64,000 nucleotides of DNA, taken from positions 99,295,956 through 99,359,955 of the forward strand of contig OX352772.1 of NCBI GenBank assembly GCA_947095535.1. Direction: 5' to 3'. The notes beneath the pieces are model-generated. The model was given only the letters and a program-made list of their open reading frames with translations. It searched no databases and was not told the origin of the DNA. Position numbers and translations under genes: made by a program. The DNA comes from Poecilobothrus nobilitatus. Lineage: Eukaryota; Arthropoda; Insecta; Diptera; Dolichopodidae. Numbering within the stretch: the first letter of the stretch is position 1; the number at the start of each line of letters is the position of its first letter. Positions 43,720 to 52,665 of the stretch are shown piece after piece.

Positions 43720-44380
43720 ATGCTGTTTCACCCGTTTACTACGATGGTGACTGGTCCATTATGCTGTGGTAAAACCACTTTTATTCATAATTTAATAAAA
43801 TATACAACCACATATTAATAGAATAATTTGGTGTAATCCAGACAAAAATGCCGTTCCAAAATATGTCAAAGATATGGAATATAGTAACACTATTCGAGAT
43901 TTTAATGATAATCAAAAACCTTTGTTAATTATTATCGATGATATGATGTTAAATTCTCATGATAAGTATGTATGAGATTTATTTACTAGAGGATCACATC
44001 ATAGAAATTTATCTGTAATATTTTTAACACAAAATGTTTTTCACCACGGTAAATTTGCAAGAGATATTTCACTCAATTGTAAATATCTAGTACTTTTCAA
44101 AAATCCAAGAGATAAATCGCAGATATTACCTCTAGCTCGCCAAATATATCCCAATCAAATTAAAGCATTTGAAAAAGTATATAATGATGTGACGTCAGTC
44201 CCATATGGCTATATATTAATAGATCTTACTCAAGAGGTTAATGATATATTTCGATTAAGAAGTGATATATTTGGGAAAGGTTTGTGTTATTGTACGGGAG
44301 ATCAATTAGAACAATTTGGGGAGCAATATGAAACGTTTGAAGACCAATCGACATATATTGCACTTATTAAAAACCTCTAA
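43720..44380 (+). pseudogene. ATP: Polinton copy 2: A32-like genome-packaging ATPase, broken
   Basis: The ATG at 43,720 leads to MVTGPLCCGKTTFIHNLI, with Walker A GPLCCGKTT at 43,753-43,779. A frame change near 43,800 is followed by IIWCNPDKNAVPKYVKD, Walker B LLIIIDDMM (43,919-43,948), a TGA at about 43,974, then LFTRGSHHRNLSVIFLTQNV with the sensor-like TQN and SLNCKYLVLFKNPRDKSQI. It ends at TAA 44,378-44,380. This is the FtsK/HerA-type packaging ATPase shared by Polintons, virophages and NCLDVs, which pumps DNA into capsids. One frameshift and one stop are visible. Confidence 0.88.
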
Positions 44381-44652
44381 ACCAAAATTCCAGAAAGTAA
44401 TTATAAAACACTGCGACCCTGAAGTAACAAAAACATTTTGCGAAATCTCTTTAAATATTTTTAAAGGTAATTGTAATCTGAGTAAAAAAGCAACAACCCA
44501 ATTACGAAAGTATAAAAAAGAATTAAGAATCACTTATTTGCCGGGAAAAATCTATAAATAGCAAAAGAAAAATTATTATTCAACGTGGTGGATTTTTACC
44601 TACACTTCTTGGTGCAATACTATCAGGGATAATCGGAAATTTGATAAAATGA
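44381..44652 (+). pseudogene. Polinton copy 2: small basic protein with GGFLP motif
   Basis: A frame with KPKFQKVIIKHCDPEVTKTF, NIFKGNCNLSKKATTQL and RKYKKELRITYLPGKIYK is followed, one base out of frame, by SKRKIIIQRGGFLPTLLGAI and a hydrophobic tail ending NLIK at TGA 44,650-44,652. A basic stretch plus RGGFLPxLL is a recurrent small Polinton protein signature, reminiscent of short basic core or membrane-active capsid peptides. The start is uncertain because the frame also runs back into the ATPase gene. Confidence 0.55.
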
Positions 44653-44737
44653 ATAATACAACATTTAATAAAATGATAATTTTAAAATCTGAGATTTATG
44701 AGAAAATGAGCAAAATGCGGACGTTGAACTTAATGAG

Positions 44738-45181
44738 TTGGATAAAAATATGAAAAAAATATTTTTAAATAAACATCTCACGGATACTCAAAAATGGTAT
44801 TTATACAGACAAAATCTATTTAAAATAAGAAACAAAAAACGACAACTTCCCAGAAATAAAGAGGAGAAAATAAAAATTACGGAAACAAAAGGTACTCAAA
44901 CTCGTGCAAAACCAATGTATATAGATGTAGAAACTCAATCGCATTTTCCTGAATATAAGAATGTTGGAATACAAGTTGTTCCTGAAGAAGAAGAAGTATA
45001 TGAAAAAGAAGCTGATGATGAAATTCAGGAAAATGTTTTAACAAAAGCATTGTCAGCTGCTTCAGTTGGAGAACGTTTTAGAAAAAGAAAATCAATTAGA
45101 AATCAAAATGTAGAAATTTTTGAAACTGATACAGGAGACAATATAACTGTTCCTTTAGATAGCCCAAGCCAAATAAAATAA
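44738..45181 (+). CDS. Polinton copy 2: X protein, truncated at the C-terminus
   Basis: 147 codons. The N-terminus is basic and helical (KHLTDTQKWYLYRQNLFKIR), the middle acidic (VVPEEEEVYEKEADDEIQEN), and the C-terminal region basic (GERFRKRKSIRNQNVEIFET). By comparison with copy 1, about 160 bp are deleted after DSPSQ. This removes the Ser/Asn tail of X and the first 35 or so codons of the next gene. The frame itself is open. It is a candidate minor virion component with unknown function. Confidence 0.6.
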   Translation: MDKNMKKIFLNKHLTDTQKWYLYRQNLFKIRNKKRQLPRNKEEKIKITETKGTQTRAKPMYIDVETQSHFPEYKNVGIQVVPEEEEVYEKEADDEIQENVLTKALSAASVGERFRKRKSIRNQNVEIFETDTGDNITVPLDSPSQIK

Positions 45182-45182
45182 A

Positions 45183-46006
45183 ATGAATAAATACATGTGT
45201 GATTCAAGGTGGAAAGTCGGTATTTCAGAAATGTATGTTAATGATTTCGTTCCAAATGTGCATGGTGAAGAATGGGAAAAAAGTACTCAAATATTTATTA
45301 ATGATTTATTAATGATCAGAAAGATATGATAGGAGTTGGAACATCATATATTCCTTACATAGAAAAACAAATGATATGCGACTGGAAAGTTTTTCTACTA
45401 CCAACACTAATTCAAAATATACGCCCACTTAATAGGTTTACAAGAAAAGAAGTTGAACGACAGTTGATTTGGGGAATTTTTAATTTTATAAACGATGAAG
45501 TTCATTATACACAACCAACAAAAGCTGAGGAGATGCCTAAAAATTTAAGTTACACCACAATATGTGTTACTAAGCCTAAAATAGATATAAAAATAAGAGC
45601 AAATTACGCTTATACCCTCGAAGGACTTTGGATAACATGTTTCAATCAAGTATCTTTAAATGTTACAGATTTTAAAAAATATAAATCACGTGTAATAGAA
45701 GCTTTCAAAACTTTTATAGATAGTGTACAATTCATTCCCATTAGTAAACCAGATATGTTTTTTATATACACAGACATAATTGAACCGCAAAAAATAGGTG
45801 ATAAAGATGTAAGGTGTTTAAGATCTGTTAACATACAAAATTCTTTCACTGATACTGTAAAAGAATTTAGTAATATTCAATATTGCAATGTGCACAAATC
45901 ACTTAATAACATTTCATTATTTTTGTGTGATAAATATGGATACAAAATAAACTTTTCCAATAGTTCAATTCCAACAAAAATTGTATTACATTTTAAAAAA
46001 GTATAA
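45183..46006 (+). pseudogene. mCP: Polinton copy 2: penton-like minor capsid protein, N-terminally truncated
   Basis: It starts within the fusion deletion (MNKYMCDSRWKVGISE), shifts frame near 45,320, and from 45,326 is open for 226 codons: MIGVGTSYIPYIEKQM, DWKVFLLPTLIQNIRPLNRF, FFIYTDIIEPQKIGD and IPTKIVLHFKKV. This is the best penton-like frame in the window. The beta-rich C-terminal half with DIIEPQ..GD is the signature of the Polinton penton-like single jelly-roll protein. Codon 1 and about 35 N-terminal residues present in copy 1 are missing. Confidence 0.82.
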
Positions 46007-46052
46007 ATAAAAGCGATTTTACAAAACTATATATTATTTTATTTTATTCATT

Positions 46053-46489
46053 ATGGAGAGAGTATACTATAAGTATTATTTAATTCAATCTGGTAGAGGA
46101 CTTGAGATATCGGCTCTTTATTACATTCAACCGTACCTTTTCAAAGAGGTCGTGGATTGGGAAGCTTTTTTGGGGGACTTTTTAGATATTTGAAACTATT
46201 ATTTACTTCAGGCGCTGATATTTTGAAAAAAGAGGTTATTAACTCTGGTATCAATGCTTTATCTGATATTACATCTGGTGCAAATGTAAAAGAAGTTATG
46301 CAAGATCGTAGTAAAGAGATTGTTAAAAATGTACGACGTGTTGCCGTACGAAAACTGAATGAAATGTATGGTTCTGGTAAAAGAAAACGAAAAGCTATAA
46401 AAAGACCATTCATTAAAAATTTAAACTATTTTACGTCAAAACGACGCAAAGATAATAACAAAAAGAAACAAAAAGATATTTTTAATTAA
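46053..46489 (+). pseudogene. Polinton copy 2: basic RGRG/GGLF-type structural protein
   Basis: The ATG at 46,053 opens MERVYYKYYLIQSGRGL. Two bases lost near 46,101 shift the frame, which then reads STVPFQRGRGLGSFFGGLFR, YLKLLFTSGADILKKEVINS and a basic tail GSGKRKRKAIKRPF to TAA 46,487-46,489. It is the homologue of 989-1437. Apart from the one frame change it is open. It is predicted to be a small nucleic-acid- or membrane-associated virion protein. Confidence 0.68.
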
Positions 46490-46491
46490 TT

Positions 46492-47677
46492 ATGATTGAG
46501 TGTATGAAATCTGAGTTGGATATTTTTAAAACGCAACCCATTCAGTCTAGCATTTTACGATCTGAAGAAGTTTCCTACAATCCTATTGCTTCTTTAGACA
46601 ACCCTCCAACTATTGAATTTGTTTCACTGGGTCATGACGATACATATAGAGATTTGTCTTCTACATATTTGAGATTAAAAGTACAGATCTTAAAGAAAGA
46701 TGGAACGTAATGGAATAATGATAAAAATATTGAAGGAATAATAATAATACAACCAAGTGTAGTTAATAACATTTTACATTCTTTAATAAAACAATGTAAT
46801 GTTCAATTAAATGGTAAAAATTGTATCATAATAGGAATGTAGTGGAACTTATGCGTAAACTACACGTAGATATGTTTAATCAACCTACTCTACTTATAAA
46901 TAATGTTGACATTCGTATAGTTTTAACACTTGAAAAACCAGATTTTTATCTATTTGCAGACGATTCTGATGAATCACAATTAAAAATCTGAGTTGGATAT
47001 TTTTAAAACGCAACCCATTCAGTCCAACGCCACGCTATTTATGAGACATGTTACCGTTAATCCAAGCGTACTGTTAGCACACAATGCTGTTCTTGTGAAA
47101 TTCAATGCTAAATATAATTATAAACGCGTTGAAGTAAAAAGTTTTACAATTCCAATGAACAGCTCGTCAATATCGCTTGATAATGTTTTTATTGGACAGT
47201 TGCCAAACACAATAATTTTTTGTATGGGTTACTCTGGGTATAGAAAATGTGGGTTACTCTGGAAAAAGATCAAAAAACCCATATAATTTTCAACATTTTG
47301 ATATTTCACAATTTATGTTAAACGTAAATGGTGTTCAAATACCTAATTCAGCAATTGAAACCAGTTTTCCAGATGAAAATAATTCCTGTACAAGAGCATA
47401 CAGTACACTTTTTTCAGGAACTGGAATTTACCACAATGATAAAGGCCATCAGATAAAAAAGTCTATGTTTAGTAATGAGTTTTTTATACTAGCTTTTGGT
47501 TTAACTCCAGATGCATCTGGAAATGAAGTATGTCAAGGTTTACTAAACCAGGGTACGGTTACAATTGAGGCAAGGCTATCCAAACTACTTGCATCTACAC
47601 TCACTGCTACTGTCTATGGAGAATTTGATACAAGCATACAAATTGATAAAAATCGAAATATATTTACAAATCTATAA
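46492..47677 (+). pseudogene. MCP: Polinton copy 2: major capsid protein, broken
   Basis: The N-terminal frame MIECMKSELDIFKTQPIQSS to KKDGT stops at 46,708-46,710. The middle jelly-roll sequence is partly deleted. At 46,982 a 45-base copy of the MCP 5' end (KSELDIFKTQPIQS) has been pasted into the gene. Then come RHVTVNPSVLLAHNAVLVKF, KRVEVKSFTIPMNSS and IGQLPNTIIF. After a small tandem duplication (GGGTTACTCTGG twice, 47,226-47,262) come NPYNFQHFDISQFMLNVNG, AYSTLFSGTGIYHND, a further run with AFGLTPDASG, and EFDTSIQIDKNRNIF to the stop. The second jelly roll is the best preserved in the window. Confidence 0.88.
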
Positions 47678-47810
47678 ATAGAATACTGAAACATGTATTT
47701 GAATATTCGACAAAATGTCATCGTCCTGTGCACTATTTGGAAATTTAAATTTTTCACAATCTTTCTCAGCAATATAATTAATATTAAAAGGCTTTAGTTA
47801 AAACGTAGTA
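47678..47810. other. Protease-deletion junction of Polinton copy 2
   Basis: ATGTCATCGTCCTGTGCACT is joined directly to ATTTGGAAATTTAAATTTTT. In copy 1 these lie about 750 bp apart, on either side of the MSSCC ORF and the protease. A few bases of similarity (CACTT.. / ACTTATTTGG) occur at the joint. Confidence 0.75.
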
Positions 47811-48197
47811 ATGGATGATCAAGGTTTGAACACAAATTTGATATATTTTCTCAACAGCAATCAGTCATTAAAAGTTCTTGTTGGTTTTGATACAGAATCT
47901 CTTGTAGCAACTTGCATTTTTCACCGCATTGGAAAAAAGCCAGTTATTTTAAAATATCATGATTGGTATAAGTTCCATCAGCAATTTTGTGAAAGGTACT
48001 CGAAACAATCAATAAAGAATACAAAATTATGTTTACAATATGGGTTAAGAACTGTTATTGGCCGATGTCTTAGTATTAACAAGGAGAAAGCTGACACATT
48101 TTACAACGTAATTGATTTTCTTCAAGCTGTAATAATACACAATAAACGTGCTGGATCAAATGTACGGGAATATGTTATTAAATATATAAAAACGTGA
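47811..48197 (+). CDS. Polinton copy 2: MDDQGL protein, intact, unknown function
   Basis: 128 codons, starting MDDQGLNTNLIYFLNSNQ, then VGFDTESLVATCIFHRIGKK, YHDWYKFHQQFCERYS, RTVIGRCLSINKEKADTF and a basic end VREYVIKYIKT. It is a mixed alpha/beta soluble protein with no transmembrane segment or Cys cluster. The copy at 3,556-3,933 is broken. I cannot assign a function. It lies between the capsid genes and the integrase. Confidence 0.65.
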   Translation: MDDQGLNTNLIYFLNSNQSLKVLVGFDTESLVATCIFHRIGKKPVILKYHDWYKFHQQFCERYSKQSIKNTKLCLQYGLRTVIGRCLSINKEKADTFYNVIDFLQAVIIHNKRAGSNVREYVIKYIKT

Positions 48198-48441
48198 AAA
48201 GAAAAGCATGTTATGAAATTGCATGAAGAAATATATATTCCAATACAACGTTATAGCGTTGAATGTAATTATTCTAGATTATTTTTTGAAATACCTGTAC
48301 TACTAGAAAATAAAATTTGTAATATTTTAGTCAGGAAAACAATAAATGAAAAATTTGTAAAATTTATTTAATTTGTTTTTATTATGAAATACTTATAGAT
48401 ACATATACATTTATACAAATATTCTTATATATTATTTTAGG

Positions 48442-48684
48442 CTATAAATTATTTCTAAAATATTCTGCAAAATAGTCAGGATCTTCTTCTTGGTTATTTA
48501 TTTCCCAAATTTGTTGCTCATCTGCATCTTCTGCTAAGACTTGAAACGGTGGTATGAATTCTTCAGTTTCCATTAATTCTCCCTCCTCTACAGTAGATGT
48601 AATTTCATCAACTTGAATCTCATTTTGTATACTGGCTATTGCAGTGCCCTCAGTATATGGAAATGTTGTTGAATCAGCTGCCAT
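48442..48684 (-). CDS. Polinton copy 2: small acidic protein
   Basis: Intact, 80 codons, colinear with 4,166-4,408 without indels: MAADSTTFPYTEGTAIAS, VDEITSTVEEGELMETEEF, PPFQVLAEDADEQQIWEINN and DPDYFAEYFRN. Substitutions often keep the acidic character (for example DD to EE). It is head-to-head with the integrase. Function is unknown. Confidence 0.65.
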   Translation of the reverse strand: MAADSTTFPYTEGTAIASIQNEIQVDEITSTVEEGELMETEEFIPPFQVLAEDADEQQIWEINNQEEDPDYFAEYFRNNL

Positions 48685-48846
48685 TTTTGTAAAATATCTT
48701 ACAAAAATTCAGTTAAAAATGATTTGCCAGTAAAATTGAAACGCATTATATATTGTAGAACAAAGTCAAAATTTAAAGTTTTCAGAGTATTTAAATAAAG
48801 AAATGTAAAATTGGATTTTTAAAACTAGTTAGATGGTGTAAAAATC

Positions 48847-49737
48847 ATGTCAAGATCTCAAATAGTAAAAGAAATACATAGACCAGCTAGAAAAAGGTAT
48901 CTTAGAAGGAAAGTCAAGCAGAAAGGAGTAAATGATACCTGGCAAATTGATCTAGTGGAAATGATTCCTTATGGAAAATTCAACAAAGGTTTTAAATATA
49001 TGTTAACCGTTATAGGTATATTTTCTAAATATGCTTATGCTGAACTAATTAAAACTAAAACCGGTAGTAATGTTTTAAATGTGTTAAAGAAAATTATAAA
49101 ACGAGCTAAAGATCTACCTAAAAACATTCATTCAGATCAAGGTAAAGAATTTTTCAACTCGATATTTCAAAATTTTGTTGTAAAAAAGGGTGAAATGCAT
49201 CTATTGTAGAACGCTTTAATCGGACTTTAAAAAATTTAATGTGGAAAATATTTAGTTTACAAGGAAACTACAAATGGATTAATATATTGCAATCTTTATT
49301 AAACACCTATAATTCCACTAAACATAGAACAACTAAATTACCTCCTGAAAAAATTTCTAAGAAAAACGAAAAATTTATTTTAAAAAATGTTTACATGCAA
49401 CCTAAAATTTCTCTAAAAGCTAAATATAAAGTTGGAGACTATGTTAGAATAAGTAAATACAAAAAAACTTTTGAAAAAGGTTATCAACCGAATTGGTCTA
49501 CTGAAATTTTTAAAATTATCAAAGTAAACAGTACCTCTCCGTCACATATCAGCTGGTTGATTATAAAAATGATTCAATATTTGGTGGATTTTATGAAGAG
49601 GAACTCACATCTGTTAAACACCCAAACGTATATCTTGTCGACAAAATTTAAAAAAAAAAGGCAATAAAGTTTTTGTTAAATGGCTTGGGTTTGACGAAAA
49701 ACATAACACATGGATAAATTCAACAATTATTGTTTAA
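48847..49737 (+). pseudogene. INT: Polinton copy 2: retroviral-type integrase with chromodomain
   Basis: 120 codons are open: RPARKRYLRRKVKQKGVN, DTWQIDLVEM (first acid), TVIGIFSKYAYAELIKT (an Asp-to-Gly change relative to copy 1) and HSDQGKEFFNSIFQNF (second acid). A deletion of about 27 bp plus frame change near 49,185 removes the loop before the third acid. IVERFNRTLKNLM follows in another frame, then KYKVGDYVRISKYKKTFEKG, then a chromodomain remnant VKWLGFDEKHNTWI ending at TAA 49,735-49,737. Without the loop and frame it cannot act, but all three acids survive as DNA. Confidence 0.88.
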
Positions 49738-50092
49738 TATATGTAAAATAAAACTTTAATAAGAAAAACTTGCTAACATCTGAAAAATAAAATAAAATTA
49801 AGAACAGTACAAAACTTATTTGAAATGAAATTTTTTATTGAACAAATTCCTTATATAAAAATAAAACTTGATAACATCTGAAAAATAAAATAAAATCTTA
49901 AAATCTGAAAAATAAAATAAAATCCTAACATATGAAAAATGAAAATAAATTTAGAACAGTGCAAAATTTATTTGAAATAAAATTTTTAATTGAACAAATT
50001 CTTTATATAAAATTCTTAGTATAAAAACATAATTCTTAATATATAATAATTCTTATTCTATAAATGATATAACATAAAAGCTTAAACTATAA
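49738..50092. repeat. Tandemly duplicated AT-rich spacer (copy 2)
   Basis: Segments with TCTGAAAAATAAAATAAAAT, AGAACAGTRCAAAAYTTATT and TTGAACAAATTCYTTATATA occur twice (49,770-49,865 and 49,930-50,020). Copy 1 has one shorter version. Confidence 0.65.
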
Positions 50093-50335
50093 TTATTGTT
50101 TTGTGGCGAATTGAAAATCACCACGTTCTTCTTTTAAAATTAACTCATTTTCCTCGTTTACGAGGAAATAAGTATTTTTTTCGATTTCCTCTCGGAAATC
50201 GTTATCTTCAAATACCGCAACTTTTTGTTGCGGAATAAATGTAATATTATTAAGGATGTCGAAGACCCATTTTTCACCGTAAACGGTGTTAATTTTTTTT
50301 ATTTTATGTATTTTATAGAGCCTACTTGGCTCCAT
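50093..50335 (-). CDS. Polinton copy 2: SSB-like protein (candidate single-strand DNA-binding)
   Basis: An intact frame of 80 codons from MEPSRLYKIHKIKKINTVYG through KWVFDILNNITFIPQQKVAV to an acidic C-terminus EENELILKEERGDFQFATKQ. Alternating hydrophobic residues suggest a small beta-barrel. An acidic C-terminal tail is a feature of many SSBs. A diverged homologue at 24,948-25,211 keeps KKINT-YG-KWVF and FIPQ. All copies are head-to-head with PolB, which fits a replication role. The OB-fold/SSB reading is inference. Confidence 0.55.
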   Translation of the reverse strand: MEPSRLYKIHKIKKINTVYGEKWVFDILNNITFIPQQKVAVFEDNDFREEIEKNTYFLVNEENELILKEERGDFQFATKQ

Positions 50336-50347
50336 ATCTTTAACCTT

Positions 50348-50584
50348 TCAAAATTTTTTTAAAGGTTTTTTTTTTGTATTAAATAATTCCACCAGTTTTA
50401 TTTTTTTGGTGGAATTTGGTGTTGTTTCATGGTAGGGAAAATGATGCGCCAGATAATGTTCAATTTGCTCTGGCGGCTGATAAAATGAGTGTTGTTGTTG
50501 TTGTTGCTCATGATAAAATGGCAATTTCGCCATCTTTTTCTTTTTTGTAGGAATTTGCGCCTGTATTGTTACATCATCCAGCAC
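50348..50584 (-). CDS. Polinton copy 2: Gln/His-rich ORF
   Basis: A frame LDDVTIQAQIPTKKKKMAKL is followed by HEQQQQQHSFYQPPEQIEHY and a basic tail KKIKLVELFNTKKKPLKK. The ATG used in copy 1 is absent here: the aligned codons read GTG CTG. It ends 12 bases before the SSB-like start. It could be the N-terminal exon or a separate gene. Low-complexity Gln/His segments are typical of disordered regions. Confidence 0.45.
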   Translation of the reverse strand: MLDDVTIQAQIPTKKKKMAKLPFYHEQQQQQHSFYQPPEQIEHYLAHHFPYHETTPNSTKKIKLVELFNTKKKPLKKF

Positions 50585-50589
50585 GTAAA

Positions 50590-51150
50590 CTTTATTCCTT
50601 TACTAAACAGCACGTAAACTTTATAAAAATTCCTGTGCCATCCTGCTTGCTTCAAATTAAACTGATATTTTTATAAAATCTCGATGTATTTATATACAAA
50701 TTTCCAGTCATATTATAACAAAATAAAAACTTTAGAACTAGTGACACCCTTGCAAATATTTTCTAAGTGGAAAGGATAAAATCTATCAAAAATGTCAGTT
50801 GATTACAATGTTGCTAATATTTTTTATGTAGAAAAGGGTAATTTATTAAATTGCCGTTTGATTACAATGTTGTAATACTGTTTTCTATTTAAAATACGTA
50901 TAAGATGAGAATCTAATTATTAATGAAATATAATTTATTATACTGCCATTTGATTACAATTTATATCTTTAAGATAAATTTTAAATTAAATTGTAGTTTG
51001 AAAATTACAATGTTGCATAAAATTTTCTATTTAGATCTTAAGATAGGATTAAGATGGGATTCTAATTAAAACAACTAAAATTTATTAAAGCATCAATCTT
51101 TATTGATTTCATCTGTTATTCAAGCATTTAACATCTGAAATTCGTATAAA
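50590..51150. promoter_or_regulatory. Divergent region with iterated TTGATTACAATGTTG motif (copy 2)
   Basis: Between the divergent Gln/His/SSB genes and PolB, GATTACAATGTTG occurs at about 50,800 and 50,861, with partial forms at about 50,949 (GATTACAATTTAT) and 51,003 (AATTACAATGTTG). AAACTTTATAAAAATTCC and a duplicated CAGCACGTAAACTTTAT (50,579 and 50,608) lie at the left edge. It may contain a bidirectional promoter or replication signal. Confidence 0.45.
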
Positions 51151-51154
51151 GAAA

Positions 51155-51308
51155 ATGTTGAAAAAAATTATTTTACAAAGGTAAGAAACCGAAACTATAA
51201 CGCCTTACATAATAGAAAGCGAGAATTCGAGATTTGTTAAAAGGTTTAATATGAAGGGTCATAAAATAAAATTTGTAATTAAATCCGTACCTGAAAATAG
51301 AGCACTAT
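51155..51308 (+). pseudogene. POLB: Polinton copy 2: PolB lineage 1 N-terminus, truncated
   Basis: The ATG at 51,155 (MLKK) and the frame IKFVIKSVPENR align with 9,467-9,620. AAAGGTAAG near 51,178 replaces AAAGGTTTCTTACC of copy 1. The alignment ends at GAAAATAGAG, and unrelated Polinton sequence from another lineage follows. Confidence 0.75.
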
Positions 51309-51652
51309 AATGTTTATGTAGGAAATATTGAAAAACCTCTTGAAAAAATCAAAGTAATCAAATCTATAGGTTACACATATAATTCATATCACGATTCGGA
51401 ATGATTGGAAGTTTAATCTGGATGATTGGAAGTTTAATTATTTACCAACACTTATTTAAAATATAACTGCTTAATTTAGGATTCACTCGAAATCAGGTTT
51501 TAAAAGAATTTTTTTATGAAGTTTTGACATATATCTCTACTCCAAAAAATTACGACGATATAACATTTAAAAAAGTGTCACAATCAAACCGGAACGATTT
51601 AATTCAAATATCGCAAATTTTTGATGAAGATAGTTTCTATATAAAAGCATAG
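51309..51652 (+). pseudogene. mCP: Penton-like protein fragment of a divergent Polinton
   Basis: Frames with YLPTL..NIT and then GFTRNQVLKEFFYEVLTYIS and SQIFDEDSFYIKA (stop TAG at 51,650) align loosely with DWKVFLLPTLIQNI and FTRKEVERQLIWGIFNFI of the copy 2 penton gene. Identity is low, so this belongs to another Polinton family. Stops occur throughout. Confidence 0.5.
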
Positions 51653-51872
51653 TTATAATGTAAAAACATAAATAACTGAACTATTTCAACAGAAAAAAAA
51701 TACAAAAAATTAAAAACAAAAATTACCCGAACTATTCAAAGTAGCTGTTGCTAATAATACAGATGAATGGAATGGAATGGTGATGATTTATTGAGATAGA
51801 GTTTTCAAATTTGAGTGATATGATTTCTTTTCAAAAAAAACACACTAATTCTTAAGGAAATTCAAATGTTTT

Positions 51873-52274
51873 TTATTTAATGTGAAGTACAATTGATAAA
51901 GTTCTGAAATAAACGTCATTCAAATGGCCTCCACGACTTCTTTTGCAGGAACGAATTCGATGAACCCAATTTCCAAGCACTTTTTCCACTAAATGAAGTC
52001 GTATGTCATGAATAACAAAATATGCATTTAAGATATTATTAATTTCTGAGTATTCTCTAAATCCAACATCCCAGTCAATTCCATTAATTGTATTTTTGTT
52101 GTATTTGTTTTGTTGTTTAGCATTTTCATTTAACTCTTCAAATGAAGAAGGCGCTTTAAACACAAACAATATTGGAATGAGAGAGCCTTCAGCTATCAAA
52201 GCGCATTCTTTCAAAAATTATTGTTTATTGTTTCCAATAACAAATTGTAAATCTGCTACTGCCTTGCTGCTCAT
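51873..52274 (-). pseudogene. FKAP protein of the divergent Polinton
   Basis: The minus ATG at 52,274 opens MSSKAVADLQFVIGNNKQ. A TAA is followed by FLKECALIAEGSLIPILF, VFKAPSSFEELNENAKQQN and GIDWDVGFREYSEINNIL, then a basic C-terminus with RSCKRSRGGHLNDVYF. It is homologous to 43,209-43,601 and shares the order DLQF, KE-A, FKAP, EL and W-DG-YLEY-like blocks. Confidence 0.55.
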
Positions 52275-52464
52275 TTTGTGTATTAAATTAGAATAATTTG
52301 AAAACCTTTAATTTATATACCTAATACCATAAGGATCTTGGGGACTACATTTTTGGGCATTCGAGGCCATATATCGGCCCACCAGAAACAAGGGCCTTAA
52401 AAATATTTGTTTCGAGAAATATAAAATACAAACAATTTTACAATTTAAAATAAAAATTTTTTTC

Positions 52465-52665
52465 TTATATTATATAATAAGGTCTTTGTTTTTTTATTTC
52501 AACAGTTTTATTTTGGGAATCAATACTCGTCATTGGTATTAGCTCGAATAGAGCCATTTTCCATCTCGGTTCGTCTCTTTCCAACCACTTAATATAGAAG
52601 CGTACTTTGTTTAATTCGTTTAATTCAGAATCTGTTGACACTTTTTTGCTAAATCTGTCCGGCAT
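52465..52665 (-). CDS. Hypothetical minus-strand ORF
   Basis: 66 codons starting MPDRFSKKVSTDSELNEL, then VRFYIKWLERDEPRWKMAL and FELIPMTSI. Complexity is normal. No family is recognised. It lies between the FKAP and PolB remnants on the same strand, so it may be a further gene of the divergent Polinton. Confidence 0.35.
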   Translation of the reverse strand: MPDRFSKKVSTDSELNELNKVRFYIKWLERDEPRWKMALFELIPMTSIDSQNKTVEIKKQRPYYII

